Positions 24,438 to 34,230 of a stretch of 41,080 nucleotides of DNA are shown one piece after another; within the stretch, counting starts at the first letter, position 1, and every line of letters begins with the position of its first letter. The notes beneath the pieces were generated by a model, which saw only the letters and a program-made list of their open reading frames with translations, was not told where the DNA came from and did not search any database. The stretch covers positions 1-41,080 of the forward strand of contig JAJZCW010000028.1 of assembly GCA_021828865.1 (NCBI GenBank). Direction: 5' to 3'. This DNA comes from Bacillota bacterium. GTDB lineage: Bacteria > Bacillota > Bacilli > Alicyclobacillales > SLC66. The translations under genes were made by a program, and so were the position numbers.

Positions 24438-25382
24438 ATGAATGAAAAATTTTCGCAGTACTTCTCATTTAATCGTGAGGAATGGTCGAGATTGCGACTC
24501 TCTACTCCACTGCTTTTAGCCGAAGAAGAATTAAAGAAACTTCAAGGTATCAATGAAGAGATGTCAATTCCGGAAGTCACTGATATTTACCTTCCATTAT
24601 CGAGACTATTGAATCTATATGTTTCTGCCAATCGGTACCGTCAGGAAGTGGCGCATGCTTTTTTGGGAACCCTGACGACGAAGGTTCCCTATATTATCGG
24701 AATAGCGGGAAGTGTAGCAGTAGGAAAGAGCACCACGGCGCGTGTCCTGCAAGCGCTTTTATCCCGTTGGCCCAACCATCCCAAAGTAGACCTGGTGACA
24801 ACAGATGGATTTTTGTTTCCCAATCATATTTTGGAACGAAGGGACCTCATGAAGAAAAAAGGGTTCCCTGAAAGTTACGATGTGCGAGGTTTGCTAAAAT
24901 TTTTAATGGATGTCAAATCCGGACTACCAGAAGTGAAAGTTCCTGTATATTCCCATCTTTACTATGATATTATTCCGAATGAACACCAGGTGATCCGCCA
25001 ACCGGACATTCTGATTGTCGAAGGACTGAATGTGTTGCAAACACCGTCTATCGATGGTAGATCAACAATATCCAAGTTATTTGTCTCTGATTTTTTTAAT
25101 TTTTCCATTTATGTGCATGCCAAAGAAAAGGATATCAGGCAATGGTACATCGAGCGGTTCCAGGTGTTAAGAAAAACAGCATTCCAGCAATCGGAATCCT
25201 ATTTTCGCCGGTATGGACAATTGACTGAGGACGAGGCGGTGTCGGTCGCAAGCGGTATTTGGGAAGAAATCAATCTGGTCAACTTAAAAGAAAATATCCA
25301 TCCCACCATGGGGAGGGCGCACTTGATTCTAGAAAAACGCGCGGATCATGCAGTGGTGGACGTCAAACTTCGGAAGCTATGA
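24438..25382 (+). CDS. coaA: Type I pantothenate kinase
   Basis: A 314-residue prokaryotic type I pantothenate kinase, which phosphorylates pantothenate as the first step of coenzyme A synthesis. The P-loop is [12 protein letters not shown] (88-99), followed by [12 protein letters not shown], the [20 protein letters not shown] segment, [11 protein letters not shown] and VEGLNVLQ. All are standard for CoaA, and the length is normal. The ATG follows CAGGAGAC. It is a single gene here, ending nine bases before the convergent histidine kinase gene. Confidence 0.95.
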   Translation: MNEKFSQYFSFNREEWSRLRLSTPLLLAEEELKKLQGINEEMSIPEVTDIYLPLSRLLNLYVSANRYRQEVAHAFLGTLTTKVPYIIGIAGSVAVGKSTTARVLQALLSRWPNHPKVDLVTTDGFLFPNHILERRDLMKKKGFPESYDVRGLLKFLMDVKSGLPEVKVPVYSHLYYDIIPNEHQVIRQPDILIVEGLNVLQTPSIDGRSTISKLFVSDFFNFSIYVHAKEKDIRQWYIERFQVLRKTAFQQSESYFRRYGQLTEDEAVSVASGIWEEINLVNLKENIHPTMGRAHLILEKRADHAVVDVKLRKL

Positions 25383-25391
25383 GCCTCTTGA

Positions 25392-26711
25392 TCAAGGTTC
25401 TTGATTATATATGTGAAGAGGGATAAGGACGGTAAACTGACTTCCTTGCCCTTTCTGGCTGCGTACATGAATGGATCCGCCATGAGCTTCTACAATCCAT
25501 TTGACGATGGATAATCCAAGGCCCATTCCGCTTGCATTCGATCTACTTGAATCCCCTTGATAAAAGCGGTCAAAGATGCGGGTCAGTTCAGTTGGGTTGA
25601 TACCAATTCCGGTATCGGAGATTACCCATTGTACGGAGCGTCTTGTTTGCGTGCATGATAATGCAATTCGCCCATTTTTAGCCGTGAATTTGCGGGCATT
25701 ATCGAGTAAATTAAAAAGCACCTGACGAATGCGGTCAGGATCAATCCCTCCTGCGATTCCTTCCGCCACATGTACATGAAATTGAATCTCGCTTGCTTCA
25801 CAAAGTGGTGCAAATTGTTCCGATAGTTCTTTGGTTAGCGAGGAAATATCCGTGTTTTTGATGGCAAGTTGCGACGTATTGGCATCAGAGCGAGCAAGTG
25901 TCAACAAAAAATTAAGCAAACGACTAAGACGTTTGGTTTCAGCAAAAATCCCATGCATCGTCTGTACCTGCTGATCGGACCACTCTTCCGAGTGTCCAAT
26001 TAGCCACTCGGAATTGGCTTGAATGGAAGCTATAGGGGTACGGAGTTCATGGGAAGCATCTGCCACAAATTGGACCTGAAGGTCCCACGCTTTGCGAATG
26101 GGAATAAGCGCTCGGTCCGCTAAAATGATCCCAATGGCAAATGCAATTCCCACACCAAGTGCAATCCCTGCAAAAGTAATCCACCTTAATTCCTGTAGAG
26201 TTTCCAATACGCCGCTAATATTGCGAAGTCCCATCACCAAAAGAGGTCTGACTATCCCAGCCACATTGGCATTGACAGGAATGACGACCAGGCGTACGGG
26301 TTGTTGCTCGATAGTAATGTCCTCAGGGCGAAGTGGGCGAACATAAGCTTTAAGTTGGCGAATGTCAGAGCTGGTGAGGTATTTTGGCGCAGGGAAAGCT
26401 AACGTGCCATTGCGACGCCATACGATGACGCCAAGTGGTTGGCCGTTTAAGGGAGAGATGACCGTTCTTTGTTGACCCAATAAACGTCCTCGGGGAACCC
26501 GAGGGCGAGGAGGCTCTGCCAGGGCGGGCGGTTTTTTACCTGATTGGACAGTCTGAAGCACGGGTTGCAGCTGAACGATCATACTGCGATCCACATTGTT
26601 AATCAATTGAACGCTTAAAAAACTATAAATGGAAATCGAAAATATCGCTAATATACAGGCAACGACGAGTGAGTTCCACAACACCAGGCGCCATCTCGTT
26701 CGCCAGAACAT
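25392..26711 (-). CDS. Sensor histidine kinase, OmpR-partner type
   Basis: A 439-residue membrane kinase. Membrane helices lie at about residues 10-33 and 178-198, enclosing an extracellular domain of about 145 residues with a Pro/Arg-rich stretch (PPALAEPPRPRVPRGR). The dimerisation domain has the phospho-accepting His221 in ADASHELRTP. The ATPase domain shows NLLDNARKF, ISDTGIGI and GMGLGLSIVKWIVEAHGG. The linker after the second helix is short, with only a partial HAMP (ADRALIPIRKAWD). Its ATG overlaps the TGA of the response regulator by one base, so the two form a pair. The stimulus is unknown. Confidence 0.93.
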   Translation of the reverse strand: MFWRTRWRLVLWNSLVVACILAIFSISIYSFLSVQLINNVDRSMIVQLQPVLQTVQSGKKPPALAEPPRPRVPRGRLLGQQRTVISPLNGQPLGVIVWRRNGTLAFPAPKYLTSSDIRQLKAYVRPLRPEDITIEQQPVRLVVIPVNANVAGIVRPLLVMGLRNISGVLETLQELRWITFAGIALGVGIAFAIGIILADRALIPIRKAWDLQVQFVADASHELRTPIASIQANSEWLIGHSEEWSDQQVQTMHGIFAETKRLSRLLNFLLTLARSDANTSQLAIKNTDISSLTKELSEQFAPLCEASEIQFHVHVAEGIAGGIDPDRIRQVLFNLLDNARKFTAKNGRIALSCTQTRRSVQWVISDTGIGINPTELTRIFDRFYQGDSSRSNASGMGLGLSIVKWIVEAHGGSIHVRSQKGQGSQFTVLIPLHIYNQEP

Positions 26712-27391
26712 CAGTGGCCTTCTTTCTTAAAAGAAAATCCAATGCCGCGTTGCGTGGTAATATAATCTCCGCATCCGATGCCTGTGAGTTTTTTTCGCAG
26801 ATAGTGAACATAGACATCCACGACATTTTCGCTTGCCTCAGAGTCAAATCCCCAAACTCTTTCAAACAGTTGCTCGCGAGTTAGTATCCGCTCCCGATTG
26901 GTCATAAAAAATTCCAGCATCGCGTATTCGGTGGAACTTAACGAGACCATGGTTCCTCTTGAAGAGGCGGTGTGATGAGTGGGATCAAGCAACAATTCGT
27001 GATACTGAATGATCCCTTCGTCGCCCAAAATGCCTTGTCTTCGCCATACCGCCCGTATTCTCGCCAAAAGCTCCACCATGGCAAACGGTTTGACCACATA
27101 ATCATCGGCGCCGACATCAAGTCCACGAACTCGGTCATCGATTGCATCACGCGCAGTAACCAGAATCACAGGTGTTTGTGGGGAGGTGGATCGGATTCTC
27201 CTGGTGATTTCCAGCCCATCCATATCTGGCAACATGATATCAAGCAGGATCATGTCATAAGCCCCTTCAGTGGCGAGCCAAATGCCATCATTGCCGTTTG
27301 CGGCGTCATCCACCTCGTAACCTGCGTCCGTCAGTGCATTAACCATCGCTCGCAAAATTTGTTCATCGTCTTCGACTACCAATACTCTCAT
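26711..27391 (-). CDS. OmpR-family response regulator
   Basis: A 226-residue two-component regulator. The receiver domain has the acidic pair EDD (7-9), the phospho-acceptor Asp51 in LLDIMLPDMDG, the Thr in VTARD and the Lys in VKPFA. The C-terminal winged helix (about 128-222) has LSSTEYAMLEFFMTNRER and VYVHYLRKKL. The ATG at 27391 (MRVLVV) follows GAGGGG and gives the standard N terminus; an in-frame ATG at 27415 would add eight unusual residues. It is followed directly by its kinase gene. Confidence 0.95.
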   Translation of the reverse strand: MRVLVVEDDEQILRAMVNALTDAGYEVDDAANGNDGIWLATEGAYDMILLDIMLPDMDGLEITRRIRSTSPQTPVILVTARDAIDDRVRGLDVGADDYVVKPFAMVELLARIRAVWRRQGILGDEGIIQYHELLLDPTHHTASSRGTMVSLSSTEYAMLEFFMTNRERILTREQLFERVWGFDSEASENVVDVYVHYLRKKLTGIGCGDYITTQRGIGFSFKKEGH

Positions 27392-27419
27392 TTTTTTCCC
27401 CTCTGCCCCTATCATAGCG

Positions 27420-27449
27420 GAGTCTATCCATTGCGAAAAGGATAGACTC
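27420..27449. repeat. 10-base inverted repeat between ilvH and the two-component pair
   Basis: GAGTCTATCC (27420-27429) and GGATAGACTC (27440-27449) form a perfect stem with a 10-base loop. It lies in the 5' untranslated region of the response-regulator gene. Neither strand has a following T tract, so an operator or RNA structure is as likely as a terminator. Confidence 0.5.
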
Positions 27450-27485
27450 TACCGTTCACTATGGAATAGAAGTTTTAAAGTTTGA

Positions 27486-27977
27486 TTAGAGTCGGTGTCG
27501 ACCACGTGCGATGGCCGTCACTCCTGTTCGGCTGATTTCGAGAATGCCGTAAGGGTGTAGCAATTCGATCATCGCTTCGATTTTTTCAGTGTCACCGACA
27601 ATTTGTACCACCAGCGAATCAGGGCTCACATCGGCGATGGTGGCGCGAAACGCCTCTGCGAGGGTCATAATCTCAGGGCGCTTTACCGGTTCCGCCTCCA
27701 CTTTGATCAGTGCGAGTTCTCTTGCCACGAGGGGTTTTTCACTCAAAATCTCGATATTCACCACATCGATCAATTTCTCTACTTGGTTAATCACTTGATG
27801 CATGATCCGATCATCGCCGAGTGTCACGATGATCATTCGCGACATGCCGGGTTGTTCTGAAGATCCCACTGTGATGCTGTCAATGTTGAAACCGCGGCGA
27901 TTAAAAAGGGCGGAAACCCTTTGCAGTACACCAGGATGGTCATTGACAAGGATAGAAACAGTATGGTGGTGCTTCAT
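27486..27977 (-). CDS. ilvH: Acetolactate synthase small (regulatory) subunit
   Basis: A 163-residue regulatory subunit of acetohydroxyacid synthase. The N-terminal ACT domain reads TVSILVNDHPGVLQRVSALF with RRGFNIDSITVG, the valine-binding type. The second half has ELALIKVEAEP and the C-terminal GILEISRTGVTAIARG. It stimulates IlvB and confers feedback inhibition by branched-chain amino acids. Its ATG overlaps the TAA of ilvB by one base. Confidence 0.95.
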   Translation of the reverse strand: MKHHHTVSILVNDHPGVLQRVSALFNRRGFNIDSITVGSSEQPGMSRMIIVTLGDDRIMHQVINQVEKLIDVVNIEILSEKPLVARELALIKVEAEPVKRPEIMTLAEAFRATIADVSPDSLVVQIVGDTEKIEAMIELLHPYGILEISRTGVTAIARGRHRL

Positions 27978-29683
27978 TATTCGTCATCTCCCAACATCAT
28001 TTCATGTAACGCTTTTCCCCCAGGAACGACAGGGTACACATTTTCACTGGAGGGTACAACAAATTCAACCAGCACAGGACCATCGATGGCAAGCGCCTCT
28101 TGCCAGGCTTGCTCTGCTTCTTCTTTGTTGGTGGCGCGCAGTCCCTTTACGCCATAGGCCTCCGCTAATTTGACAAAATCAGGACTTCCACTTAGATCTA
28201 TTTCACTGTAACGCTCCTCAAACGCCACTTCCTGCAATTGCCTGACCATGCCAAGCACTTCGTTATTGATCACCACCACTTTTACCGGGATGTGATGGAT
28301 CGCGCAAACGGCAAGTTCATGGGAACTCATCTGAATGCCTCCATCACCATTGATGGAGATCACCAGCGTATCCGGGTTGGCAATTTGGGCGCCGATTGCG
28401 GAAGGGAGGCCAAAACCCATCGTGCCCATTCCGCCTGATGAAATCAGGCTTCTTGGTCGTGTGAACGGATAATACTGAGCAGTCCAGAATTGGTGTTGAC
28501 CAACGTCAGTGGTGATAATGGCTTCCCCTTTTGTGGTACGGTGCAACAATTCAATGACCCATTGCGGTTTTAAGATTTCATCAGAGTCGACGTAGCGAAG
28601 GGGATGTGATGCTTTCCAAGCTGCGATGGTTTGGAGCCAGTTGTCTGTTGATGATAGGGTGACTTTCGGTAGCGCGTAGTTCAATACATGTTTGATATCG
28701 CCAATCACCGGATAGGTAGTGGCGATATTTTTCCCGATTTCTGCTTTATCGACATCGATATGGGCGATCTCCGCGTTTGGAGCGAATTTCGCTGCGTTCA
28801 TGGTGAGGCGATCATCAAAGCGTGCGCCGACAGCAATCAATAGGTCGGCTTGCTGAATGGCCATATTGGCTGCATACGAGCCGTGCATCCCTGGCATGCC
28901 GACCCAATGTGGGTGTTGGCTAGGAAACCCGCCAAGGCCAAGGAACGTGGTGACGACAGGGATGCCGGATTTCTCAGCTAATTCTACCAGTTCGTTACTC
29001 GCATCAGCATGAATGACACCTGCTCCCGCCAATAGCACGGGGCGTTTGGCTTTTTTAAGGGCGACGAGAAGGGCGTCAATCTGCTCTTTAATAATTTCAC
29101 TTTTGGCGCGATATCCAGGTAAATGAATCGTTTGTGGCCAGACAAATATTGCCTCTTTGACGGTGACGTCTTTTGGGATGTCAACGAGCACCGGCCCTTT
29201 GCGACCAGTATTTGCGATATAAAAAGCTTCCCGGATCGTTCGCGCAATGTCATTCACATCGCGGACAAAATAGCTATGCTTTGTCACCGGCATGGTCATG
29301 CCTACGATGTCTGCTTCCTGGAAGGCGTCCGTCCCAATCATGGAGAGTGGAACATTGCCTGTGATGATGACAAGTGGGACGGAGTCAATGTGTGCAGTGG
29401 CGATTCCTGTGATCAGGTTGGTAGCGCCAGGCCCCGAGGTAACCACGCAAACGCCCACTTTGCCAGTGGACCTCGCGTATCCATCTGCCGCATGAATGGC
29501 GCCTTGTTCATGCCGGGCTAAGTAGTGCCGAAGTTCGTTGTTTTTATAGATTTCATCATAAAAATTGAGGATGCTCCCGCCAGGATAACCGAAGATGCAT
29601 TCAACACCTTCAAGCAGCAGTGATCGAAGTAGTATTTCAGAACCAGGGATTCGATCTTGTGATAACAAGTGGGACTCATTCAT
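27977..29683 (-). CDS. ilvB: Acetolactate synthase large (catalytic) subunit
   Basis: A 568-residue thiamine-diphosphate enzyme that makes acetolactate or acetohydroxybutyrate, the first common step of valine, leucine and isoleucine synthesis. Features are the catalytic Glu in RHEQGAIHAADGYAR, VTSGPGATNLITGIATAH, the FAD-domain segment VGMPGMHGSYAANMA, and the thiamine-diphosphate motif GDGGIQMSSHELAV followed by NNEVLGMVRQLQE. The ATG has an AGGAGGAA ribosome binding site. Other ilv and leu genes are not adjacent, and the short leader shows no T-box. Confidence 0.95.
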   Translation of the reverse strand: MNESHLLSQDRIPGSEILLRSLLLEGVECIFGYPGGSILNFYDEIYKNNELRHYLARHEQGAIHAADGYARSTGKVGVCVVTSGPGATNLITGIATAHIDSVPLVIITGNVPLSMIGTDAFQEADIVGMTMPVTKHSYFVRDVNDIARTIREAFYIANTGRKGPVLVDIPKDVTVKEAIFVWPQTIHLPGYRAKSEIIKEQIDALLVALKKAKRPVLLAGAGVIHADASNELVELAEKSGIPVVTTFLGLGGFPSQHPHWVGMPGMHGSYAANMAIQQADLLIAVGARFDDRLTMNAAKFAPNAEIAHIDVDKAEIGKNIATTYPVIGDIKHVLNYALPKVTLSSTDNWLQTIAAWKASHPLRYVDSDEILKPQWVIELLHRTTKGEAIITTDVGQHQFWTAQYYPFTRPRSLISSGGMGTMGFGLPSAIGAQIANPDTLVISINGDGGIQMSSHELAVCAIHHIPVKVVVINNEVLGMVRQLQEVAFEERYSEIDLSGSPDFVKLAEAYGVKGLRATNKEEAEQAWQEALAIDGPVLVEFVVPSSENVYPVVPGGKALHEMMLGDDE

Positions 29684-29778
29684 CCAATCATTCCTCCTAA
29701 AAATCGTCCACTTTGTGCACTCGCATATTGAACACGATAGTAGCAGATATTGTCCGCGAAAACAGTGAGCTCTGTCAC

Positions 29779-29792
29779 ACTATTTTGATAGT
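29779..29792. promoter_or_regulatory. Small palindrome between divergent ilvB and MFS genes
   Basis: ACTAT-TTTG-ATAGT, with flanking CAC and GTG that extend the symmetry imperfectly. It lies in the 180-base divergent intergenic region and could be an operator for either gene. No further evidence supports a particular regulator. Confidence 0.35.
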
Positions 29793-29865
29793 TTTGTGAA
29801 TAGATTCTCGTTGCTACTGGAGCGTCTATCATCTGCTACACTGTATGTAATGAGGGAGAATGACA

Positions 29866-31050
29866 ATGCGGAGATTTCTTTGGGCGTCTTATGGGATGTA
29901 TTTGCTTGCGGGGAGCATCAGTGTGCTGTTTGGATCGATTATGCCAGAACTGGTGGTCTATTATCACACCACGTATACGACAGGCGGATTGCTCATCCTC
30001 AGTCAATCGATTGGTTTTATCGCTGGCGTGTTATTGACGGTCAACTTGATGAAAAAATACCACCACAAGGCGATCTTGTCGGGCTCTGCGCTGGTGGTGT
30101 TCGTCGCACAGGCGGGGTTACTGATTTGGCCGCCAATTTATCTGCTTTTTCCACTCATGATTGTAAATGGAGTAGGTGTTTCCATGATTGAGACGGCTGT
30201 CGCTTCTTATATTATGGAATTGTTTGCAGGGCGACGCGCAGTGGTCATGAGTCGACTGGAAGTGGCCTTTGGATTAGGGGCTTTAGGAATGCCAGTCATT
30301 GCTAGTGGGCTGATTGCGATGGGAGGATGGCGATTCTCCTCTGGACCGTTAGCGGCGTTTGCATTGACACTTTCCATTTTATGGATCGCCATGTCTGTCG
30401 AATCAGAGGTATCCCATCATGAGGGTTATTCAGATGCGCGAACCGCGGCGCCGCCTGCTTTTTCATCACGGGTTGCGTTATATCAACTCATGGCGTTTTT
30501 TCTTGTGCTGATTTTCATCTATGTAGGAGTAGAAGGTAGTCTAAATAGCTTTTTGCCCACTATTTTTACTATCTACGTCAATACCAAACCTTACTTTGCC
30601 ACGCTTAGCACCACGGTATTTTGGATCGCCATGGTCGTTGGGCGAATGGCAATTGGCTGGATTGTTCATCGGATTAGCTATGAGCGTTATTTGTTGGGGA
30701 GCTTCTTGCTCTCTGTCTTATTCTTCCTTTTATTGGCGCAATTTCATACATCAATGTGGTCGTATGTCATCGTGGGTGGTTTAGGTTTCTCGATGTCTGC
30801 TATTTATTCTGTCACGATGGTGTATGCGAATCACACATTTCCCGGTCGGGAGCGATTCGTAACGAGCGCGGTGACGGGATTTGCGGGAATGGGGATGGCG
30901 GTGTTTCCTGCGGTGATCGGATATGCAGTCTCTCACCTTTTACCCTGGCAAGTGCTATGGCTCCTGCTAGGATTTGCCATCATCATGTTGGCGATTTTTT
31001 TTGCCATCGAAGGAAATTTGCGGATTATAAGGAAGCGCACCACTTATTGA
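29866..31050 (+). CDS. Major facilitator superfamily transporter
   Basis: A 394-residue membrane protein with about twelve helices in two halves, split by a hydrophilic loop near residues 180-205 (SEVSHHEGYSDARTAAPPAF). The helix 4-5 region has VNGVGVSMIETAVASYIMELF and SRLEVAFGLGALGMPVI, which resemble sugar-type or FucP-like MFS members. The substrate cannot be assigned. The ATG at 29866 is chosen because GAGGGAG lies seven bases before it; the ATG at 29860 is too close to that site. It is divergent from ilvB and convergent with the MalT-like regulator gene. Confidence 0.88.
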   Translation: MRRFLWASYGMYLLAGSISVLFGSIMPELVVYYHTTYTTGGLLILSQSIGFIAGVLLTVNLMKKYHHKAILSGSALVVFVAQAGLLIWPPIYLLFPLMIVNGVGVSMIETAVASYIMELFAGRRAVVMSRLEVAFGLGALGMPVIASGLIAMGGWRFSSGPLAAFALTLSILWIAMSVESEVSHHEGYSDARTAAPPAFSSRVALYQLMAFFLVLIFIYVGVEGSLNSFLPTIFTIYVNTKPYFATLSTTVFWIAMVVGRMAIGWIVHRISYERYLLGSFLLSVLFFLLLAQFHTSMWSYVIVGGLGFSMSAIYSVTMVYANHTFPGRERFVTSAVTGFAGMGMAVFPAVIGYAVSHLLPWQVLWLLLGFAIIMLAIFFAIEGNLRIIRKRTTY

Positions 31051-31061
31051 TGGTTTTTCGG

Positions 31062-33668
31062 TTACCTCAATAGTCCTTTTTTTCTAGCCTCCACGATGGC
31101 CTGAGTGCGGTTTTTGACTTCGAGCTTGTCAATGATTTGATGGGCATAGCTCTTGACGGTGCCGATGGAGAGGATCAGACGCTCGGCAATCTCGGCATTA
31201 CTGAGTCCGGTTGCCATTAGTTCGAGAACATCGAGTTCGCGGCGGGTCAGCAAAGAATCCTGCGGTGGCGCGTTTGCAGGTACGGCTTGTTCGGGGTGTT
31301 GTTTTATAAATAAAGAGATCAGTAACTCGGCATACTCCCTTTCGGATGTGGTAAGTGTGTATTGATCTTTTGAATGAAGCCATTGCATCATGAGTTGAAA
31401 TAAAGGGATGCCTTCATCCAAAAAGGTGCGTTGATAGTTTTCTGGATAAGCCAACCGAATGGCACGATTTAAGTAGGTGAACGCTTCATTTGTCTTGTCC
31501 AGTTCATTCGCTGCGATCGCTTTTAGAAGCAGCACCTCGATCAGGGAAGCCAGACGGCTTTCCGCCTCTGCAAAGCGGACGAGGCGGGTCAATAAATCTT
31601 CTGCCACTTTCCACCTCGATAGGAACCCATTCGCGCGTGCCCAGGTGATCAATTCAAACTCCTGGTAAGGAGTGATCTCTTGCTGTGAGGAAAATTTACT
31701 TTGTTCCAGCCATGCCATTACGTTGTCTTTTTGTCCCTCCGCGATCCAAAGCCGAATCTTAAACGCCTCCAGAATCGCTCGCCAATGAGCATGACTTTCA
31801 TATTCCTGGATGGTTAATTCGAATTCGCGCAGCACATCCCAGGCTTCTTTCATCATTTTTCTGGCAACAAAATAACGAGCGTGGAGCAGGTACATGGGGA
31901 CAAGTACCCCAATTTGACGGTGATTTCGCCCTAGTTCCAAGCCTCTGGGGATAAAGTATTGAAGTGATGCCTCGTCATTCCACTCGTAGTAGAGTTCTCC
32001 CAGAACCACTGAACCGTAACCAAGAATGGCAAGCCCGCTGCCCTTATAAAGCATTCTCAATTGGGAAAACAGGCGAAATGCCTTTCGCAGTTCTCCTCTT
32101 TGTGCCATTTGACTCCGTAAAAAATACGCTTCACCTGGATTAAGCAGAAATCCGTATTGAAAAAAACGGCTCTGCAGGCTTGATCGCAACGTGATCTGTT
32201 CAATGTGTCGAAGGCTATCTTCCACATTATTGCGCAACATGGCCAAGAATGCGCGAATGGTCATCCATTCTACCCAAAGGATTTCTTGGGAATGATCCTG
32301 CTCGTTCTTTTTATGAGAAAACCTTACTTCAATGGGAGCGATGATGTGTTCAGCTTGTTCTGTTTTGCCGTTTAAGGTTTGAAGCCAAGCGCGTATAATC
32401 AGCAAATGGAGGTGGTTCTTCAATGTCTCTTCTGGAAAAAAATCAAGCCAATTGTCCAATGTGGCAAGCTCATGGTTCTTCATAGCGTGCGGCGCATACG
32501 CAAAGAGCAGCATGGCGGCTTTGTCCCAGACTTCTCCTGCTAAGGCATGGTGGATGGCTTCAAAAGGCGCACCATGGGACTCGTACCACTCGCTCGCTTT
32601 TTTGTGCAATTGCTTCGCTAATCCTGGGTGCCTTCTTTCCAGTTGGGCACGCAACATATCGGCAAATAGATGGTGGTAACGAAACCAGTGCCTCTCTGCG
32701 TCTAGAGAGATTAAAAATGCATTTTGGTGAAATAGTTGCTTGATCAATTCTTGGGCATCTTCCACATGGGTGAGGACGGCACAAATTTTTGCAGTAAACC
32801 GTTCAAGGACGGAGGTGTAAAGTAAAAACTCCTGTTGTTCCATTGTCAATTGTTGCAGCACTTCTTCGATCAAATACTCTGCAATAAAATGAAGATTGCC
32901 GTTGACATTGCTAATGATCGCGTCAGGAGTCTCGCTTTTTGAGATGACCATCCCCACAAGGTACAACCCGGCAATCCAACCTTCTGTGTGCTTTAGAATG
33001 TTGGTAAGTTGCTGTGAAGTGAGATGAATATCAAATGCGGTTTTGTAAAAAGCCGATATTTCCTCACCTGTAAAGCGCAAATTGGATTCATCCATCTCCA
33101 TGACTTGCCCCAAGGCGCGCAATTTGCCGATTTTCAAATCAGGAATTGACCTGGAACTGATAACGAAATGGATGGTATCGGGTGTTTGCCTGATAAGTAG
33201 GTCGATCATATATAAAATTTGCGGATGATGGATGACGTGAAAATCGTCAAAGACAATGAGGAGCGGGGAGTCAGCTTTTTGCAGTTCTTGACTGATGCTC
33301 GCGATGAGCGGCGCCCAATCATTCTCGTTGACATAATGAAGCAGTTCGGTGGATTGGCTAATCAATAATGGAGCGATTTGGCGTATAGCCATAAAGAAAA
33401 GATGCCAAAAGCGGATGGGATCATTCTCTTCTTTGTCCAGATTGATCCATGCGCACGGATGAGGATACTGCTCAAGCGCTTGCGCAAGCAACGTGGATTT
33501 TCCATATCCTGCAGGGGCACTGATGATCGATACCTTCCCTTGTAAACCTTTTCTTACAAGATCAAGCAAAATGGGGCGCCTTGTTAGTGCGCTTCTGGAT
33601 TGAGGTAGCTGAATTTTTGTTGAAAAGAAGGAGGCTGAATGCACTGCATTTATATTGAATGACGGCAT
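31062..33668 (-). CDS. MalT-like LuxR-family ATP-dependent regulator (STAND class)
   Basis: An 868-residue transcriptional activator of MalT size. The N-terminal STAND NTPase has its P-loop in SAPAGYGKSTLLAQAL (about residues 50-65) and a Walker B region in LLIVFDDFHVIHHPQ. The arginine-rich SSRSIPDLKIGKLRALG segment follows. The middle (about 400-780) is an array of TPR-like helical repeats that would bind an inducer. The C-terminal LuxR helix-turn-helix is LTRRELDVLELMATGLSNAE, then SIGTVKSYAHQIIDKL. An AGGGG ribosome binding site precedes the ATG. The inducer and targets are unknown; the neighbouring MFS gene or the divergent c-di-GMP operon are candidates by position only. Confidence 0.92.
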   Translation of the reverse strand: MPSFNINAVHSASFFSTKIQLPQSRSALTRRPILLDLVRKGLQGKVSIISAPAGYGKSTLLAQALEQYPHPCAWINLDKEENDPIRFWHLFFMAIRQIAPLLISQSTELLHYVNENDWAPLIASISQELQKADSPLLIVFDDFHVIHHPQILYMIDLLIRQTPDTIHFVISSRSIPDLKIGKLRALGQVMEMDESNLRFTGEEISAFYKTAFDIHLTSQQLTNILKHTEGWIAGLYLVGMVISKSETPDAIISNVNGNLHFIAEYLIEEVLQQLTMEQQEFLLYTSVLERFTAKICAVLTHVEDAQELIKQLFHQNAFLISLDAERHWFRYHHLFADMLRAQLERRHPGLAKQLHKKASEWYESHGAPFEAIHHALAGEVWDKAAMLLFAYAPHAMKNHELATLDNWLDFFPEETLKNHLHLLIIRAWLQTLNGKTEQAEHIIAPIEVRFSHKKNEQDHSQEILWVEWMTIRAFLAMLRNNVEDSLRHIEQITLRSSLQSRFFQYGFLLNPGEAYFLRSQMAQRGELRKAFRLFSQLRMLYKGSGLAILGYGSVVLGELYYEWNDEASLQYFIPRGLELGRNHRQIGVLVPMYLLHARYFVARKMMKEAWDVLREFELTIQEYESHAHWRAILEAFKIRLWIAEGQKDNVMAWLEQSKFSSQQEITPYQEFELITWARANGFLSRWKVAEDLLTRLVRFAEAESRLASLIEVLLLKAIAANELDKTNEAFTYLNRAIRLAYPENYQRTFLDEGIPLFQLMMQWLHSKDQYTLTTSEREYAELLISLFIKQHPEQAVPANAPPQDSLLTRRELDVLELMATGLSNAEIAERLILSIGTVKSYAHQIIDKLEVKNRTQAIVEARKKGLLR

Positions 33669-33814
33669 TGATTAACCCCTGAATATAAATATTATAATAA
33701 AATTAAATTATATCCTTATATTTTATGAAAATCAATGTGAGGGGATCTATCTTTTGATAGTAACAACAAAATAAAGATTCTATTATGATCATGATAAGAA
33801 GTGGAAAGTGGGGC

Positions 33815-34030
33815 ATGACCATGAATGTGCACGAATCTTTTTCGGCATTAGAGGAAGTGTTTCGCTATGCTAAGCGATATCGAAATGTCCCTTTGGCCAT
33901 CGTGAACAGAAAAGTAGTGACGCCCTTATTAACGTATGATGTTGAGAGAGTGTGGTTCATTTTACTTAAATTATTAGAGGCGAAGACGGTTGATTGGGTA
34001 CACCATAGTGTGGCAGTGGTTACCCCATGA
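33815..34030 (+). CDS. Hypothetical small protein, first of a coupled trio
   Basis: A 71-residue soluble protein that I do not recognise. It contains ESFSALEEVFRYAKRYRNVP and a second half with VERVWFILLKLLEAKTVDWV, so it is probably alpha-helical. The start is taken as the ATG at 33815 after TGGGG; ATGs at 33785 and 33821 are alternatives. The stop overlaps the start of the next gene as ATGA. Genes coupled in this way usually act together, so it may be a partner or regulator of the c-di-GMP enzyme that ends the trio (inference). The AT-rich gap before it is shared with the divergent MalT-like gene. Confidence 0.6.
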   Translation: MTMNVHESFSALEEVFRYAKRYRNVPLAIVNRKVVTPLLTYDVERVWFILLKLLEAKTVDWVHHSVAVVTP

Positions 34031-34230
34031 AAAAAAACCGCGAACAACTGAGCCTGTTTAGCAAAATCGTGGTGTTTGAGGATGCGTTGTGTGGATACCT
34101 AGAAAGTAGCGAATTTCTTCCTTCTGGGAGTGCGTCTTTAGAGCAAATGATGGCTCTATTGCCCTACTCGTTTTTTCGGTCATTTGATCCTTCGATGGTC
34201 TCCATTGTCATGGGAGTGGAAACATCATGA
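34027..34230 (+). CDS. Hypothetical small protein, second of a coupled trio
   Basis: A 67-residue protein with no recognised family: MKKNREQLSLFSKIVVFEDA, a CGYLESSEFLPSGSASLEQM segment and ALLPYSFFRSFDPSMVSIVM. It has no signal peptide. Both ends overlap neighbours as ATGA, at 34027-34030 and 34227-34230, so translation is coupled in both directions. A run of eight As directly follows the start ATG and could allow slippage. It has no strong ribosome binding site of its own, which also points to coupling. Its role is unknown beyond the likely link to the GGDEF-EAL protein. Confidence 0.6.
   Translation: MKKNREQLSLFSKIVVFEDALCGYLESSEFLPSGSASLEQMMALLPYSFFRSFDPSMVSIVMGVETS

Noticed and set aside
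27420..27449. Inverted repeat as the terminator of ilvB-ilvH
   Set aside because: It lacks a T tract on either strand, so it is listed only as an inverted repeat.
29684..29865. T-box or leader-peptide attenuator for ilvB
   Set aside because: The intergenic region is only about 180 bases, shared with a divergent gene. It shows no T-box sequence, specifier loop or branched-chain-rich leader peptide.
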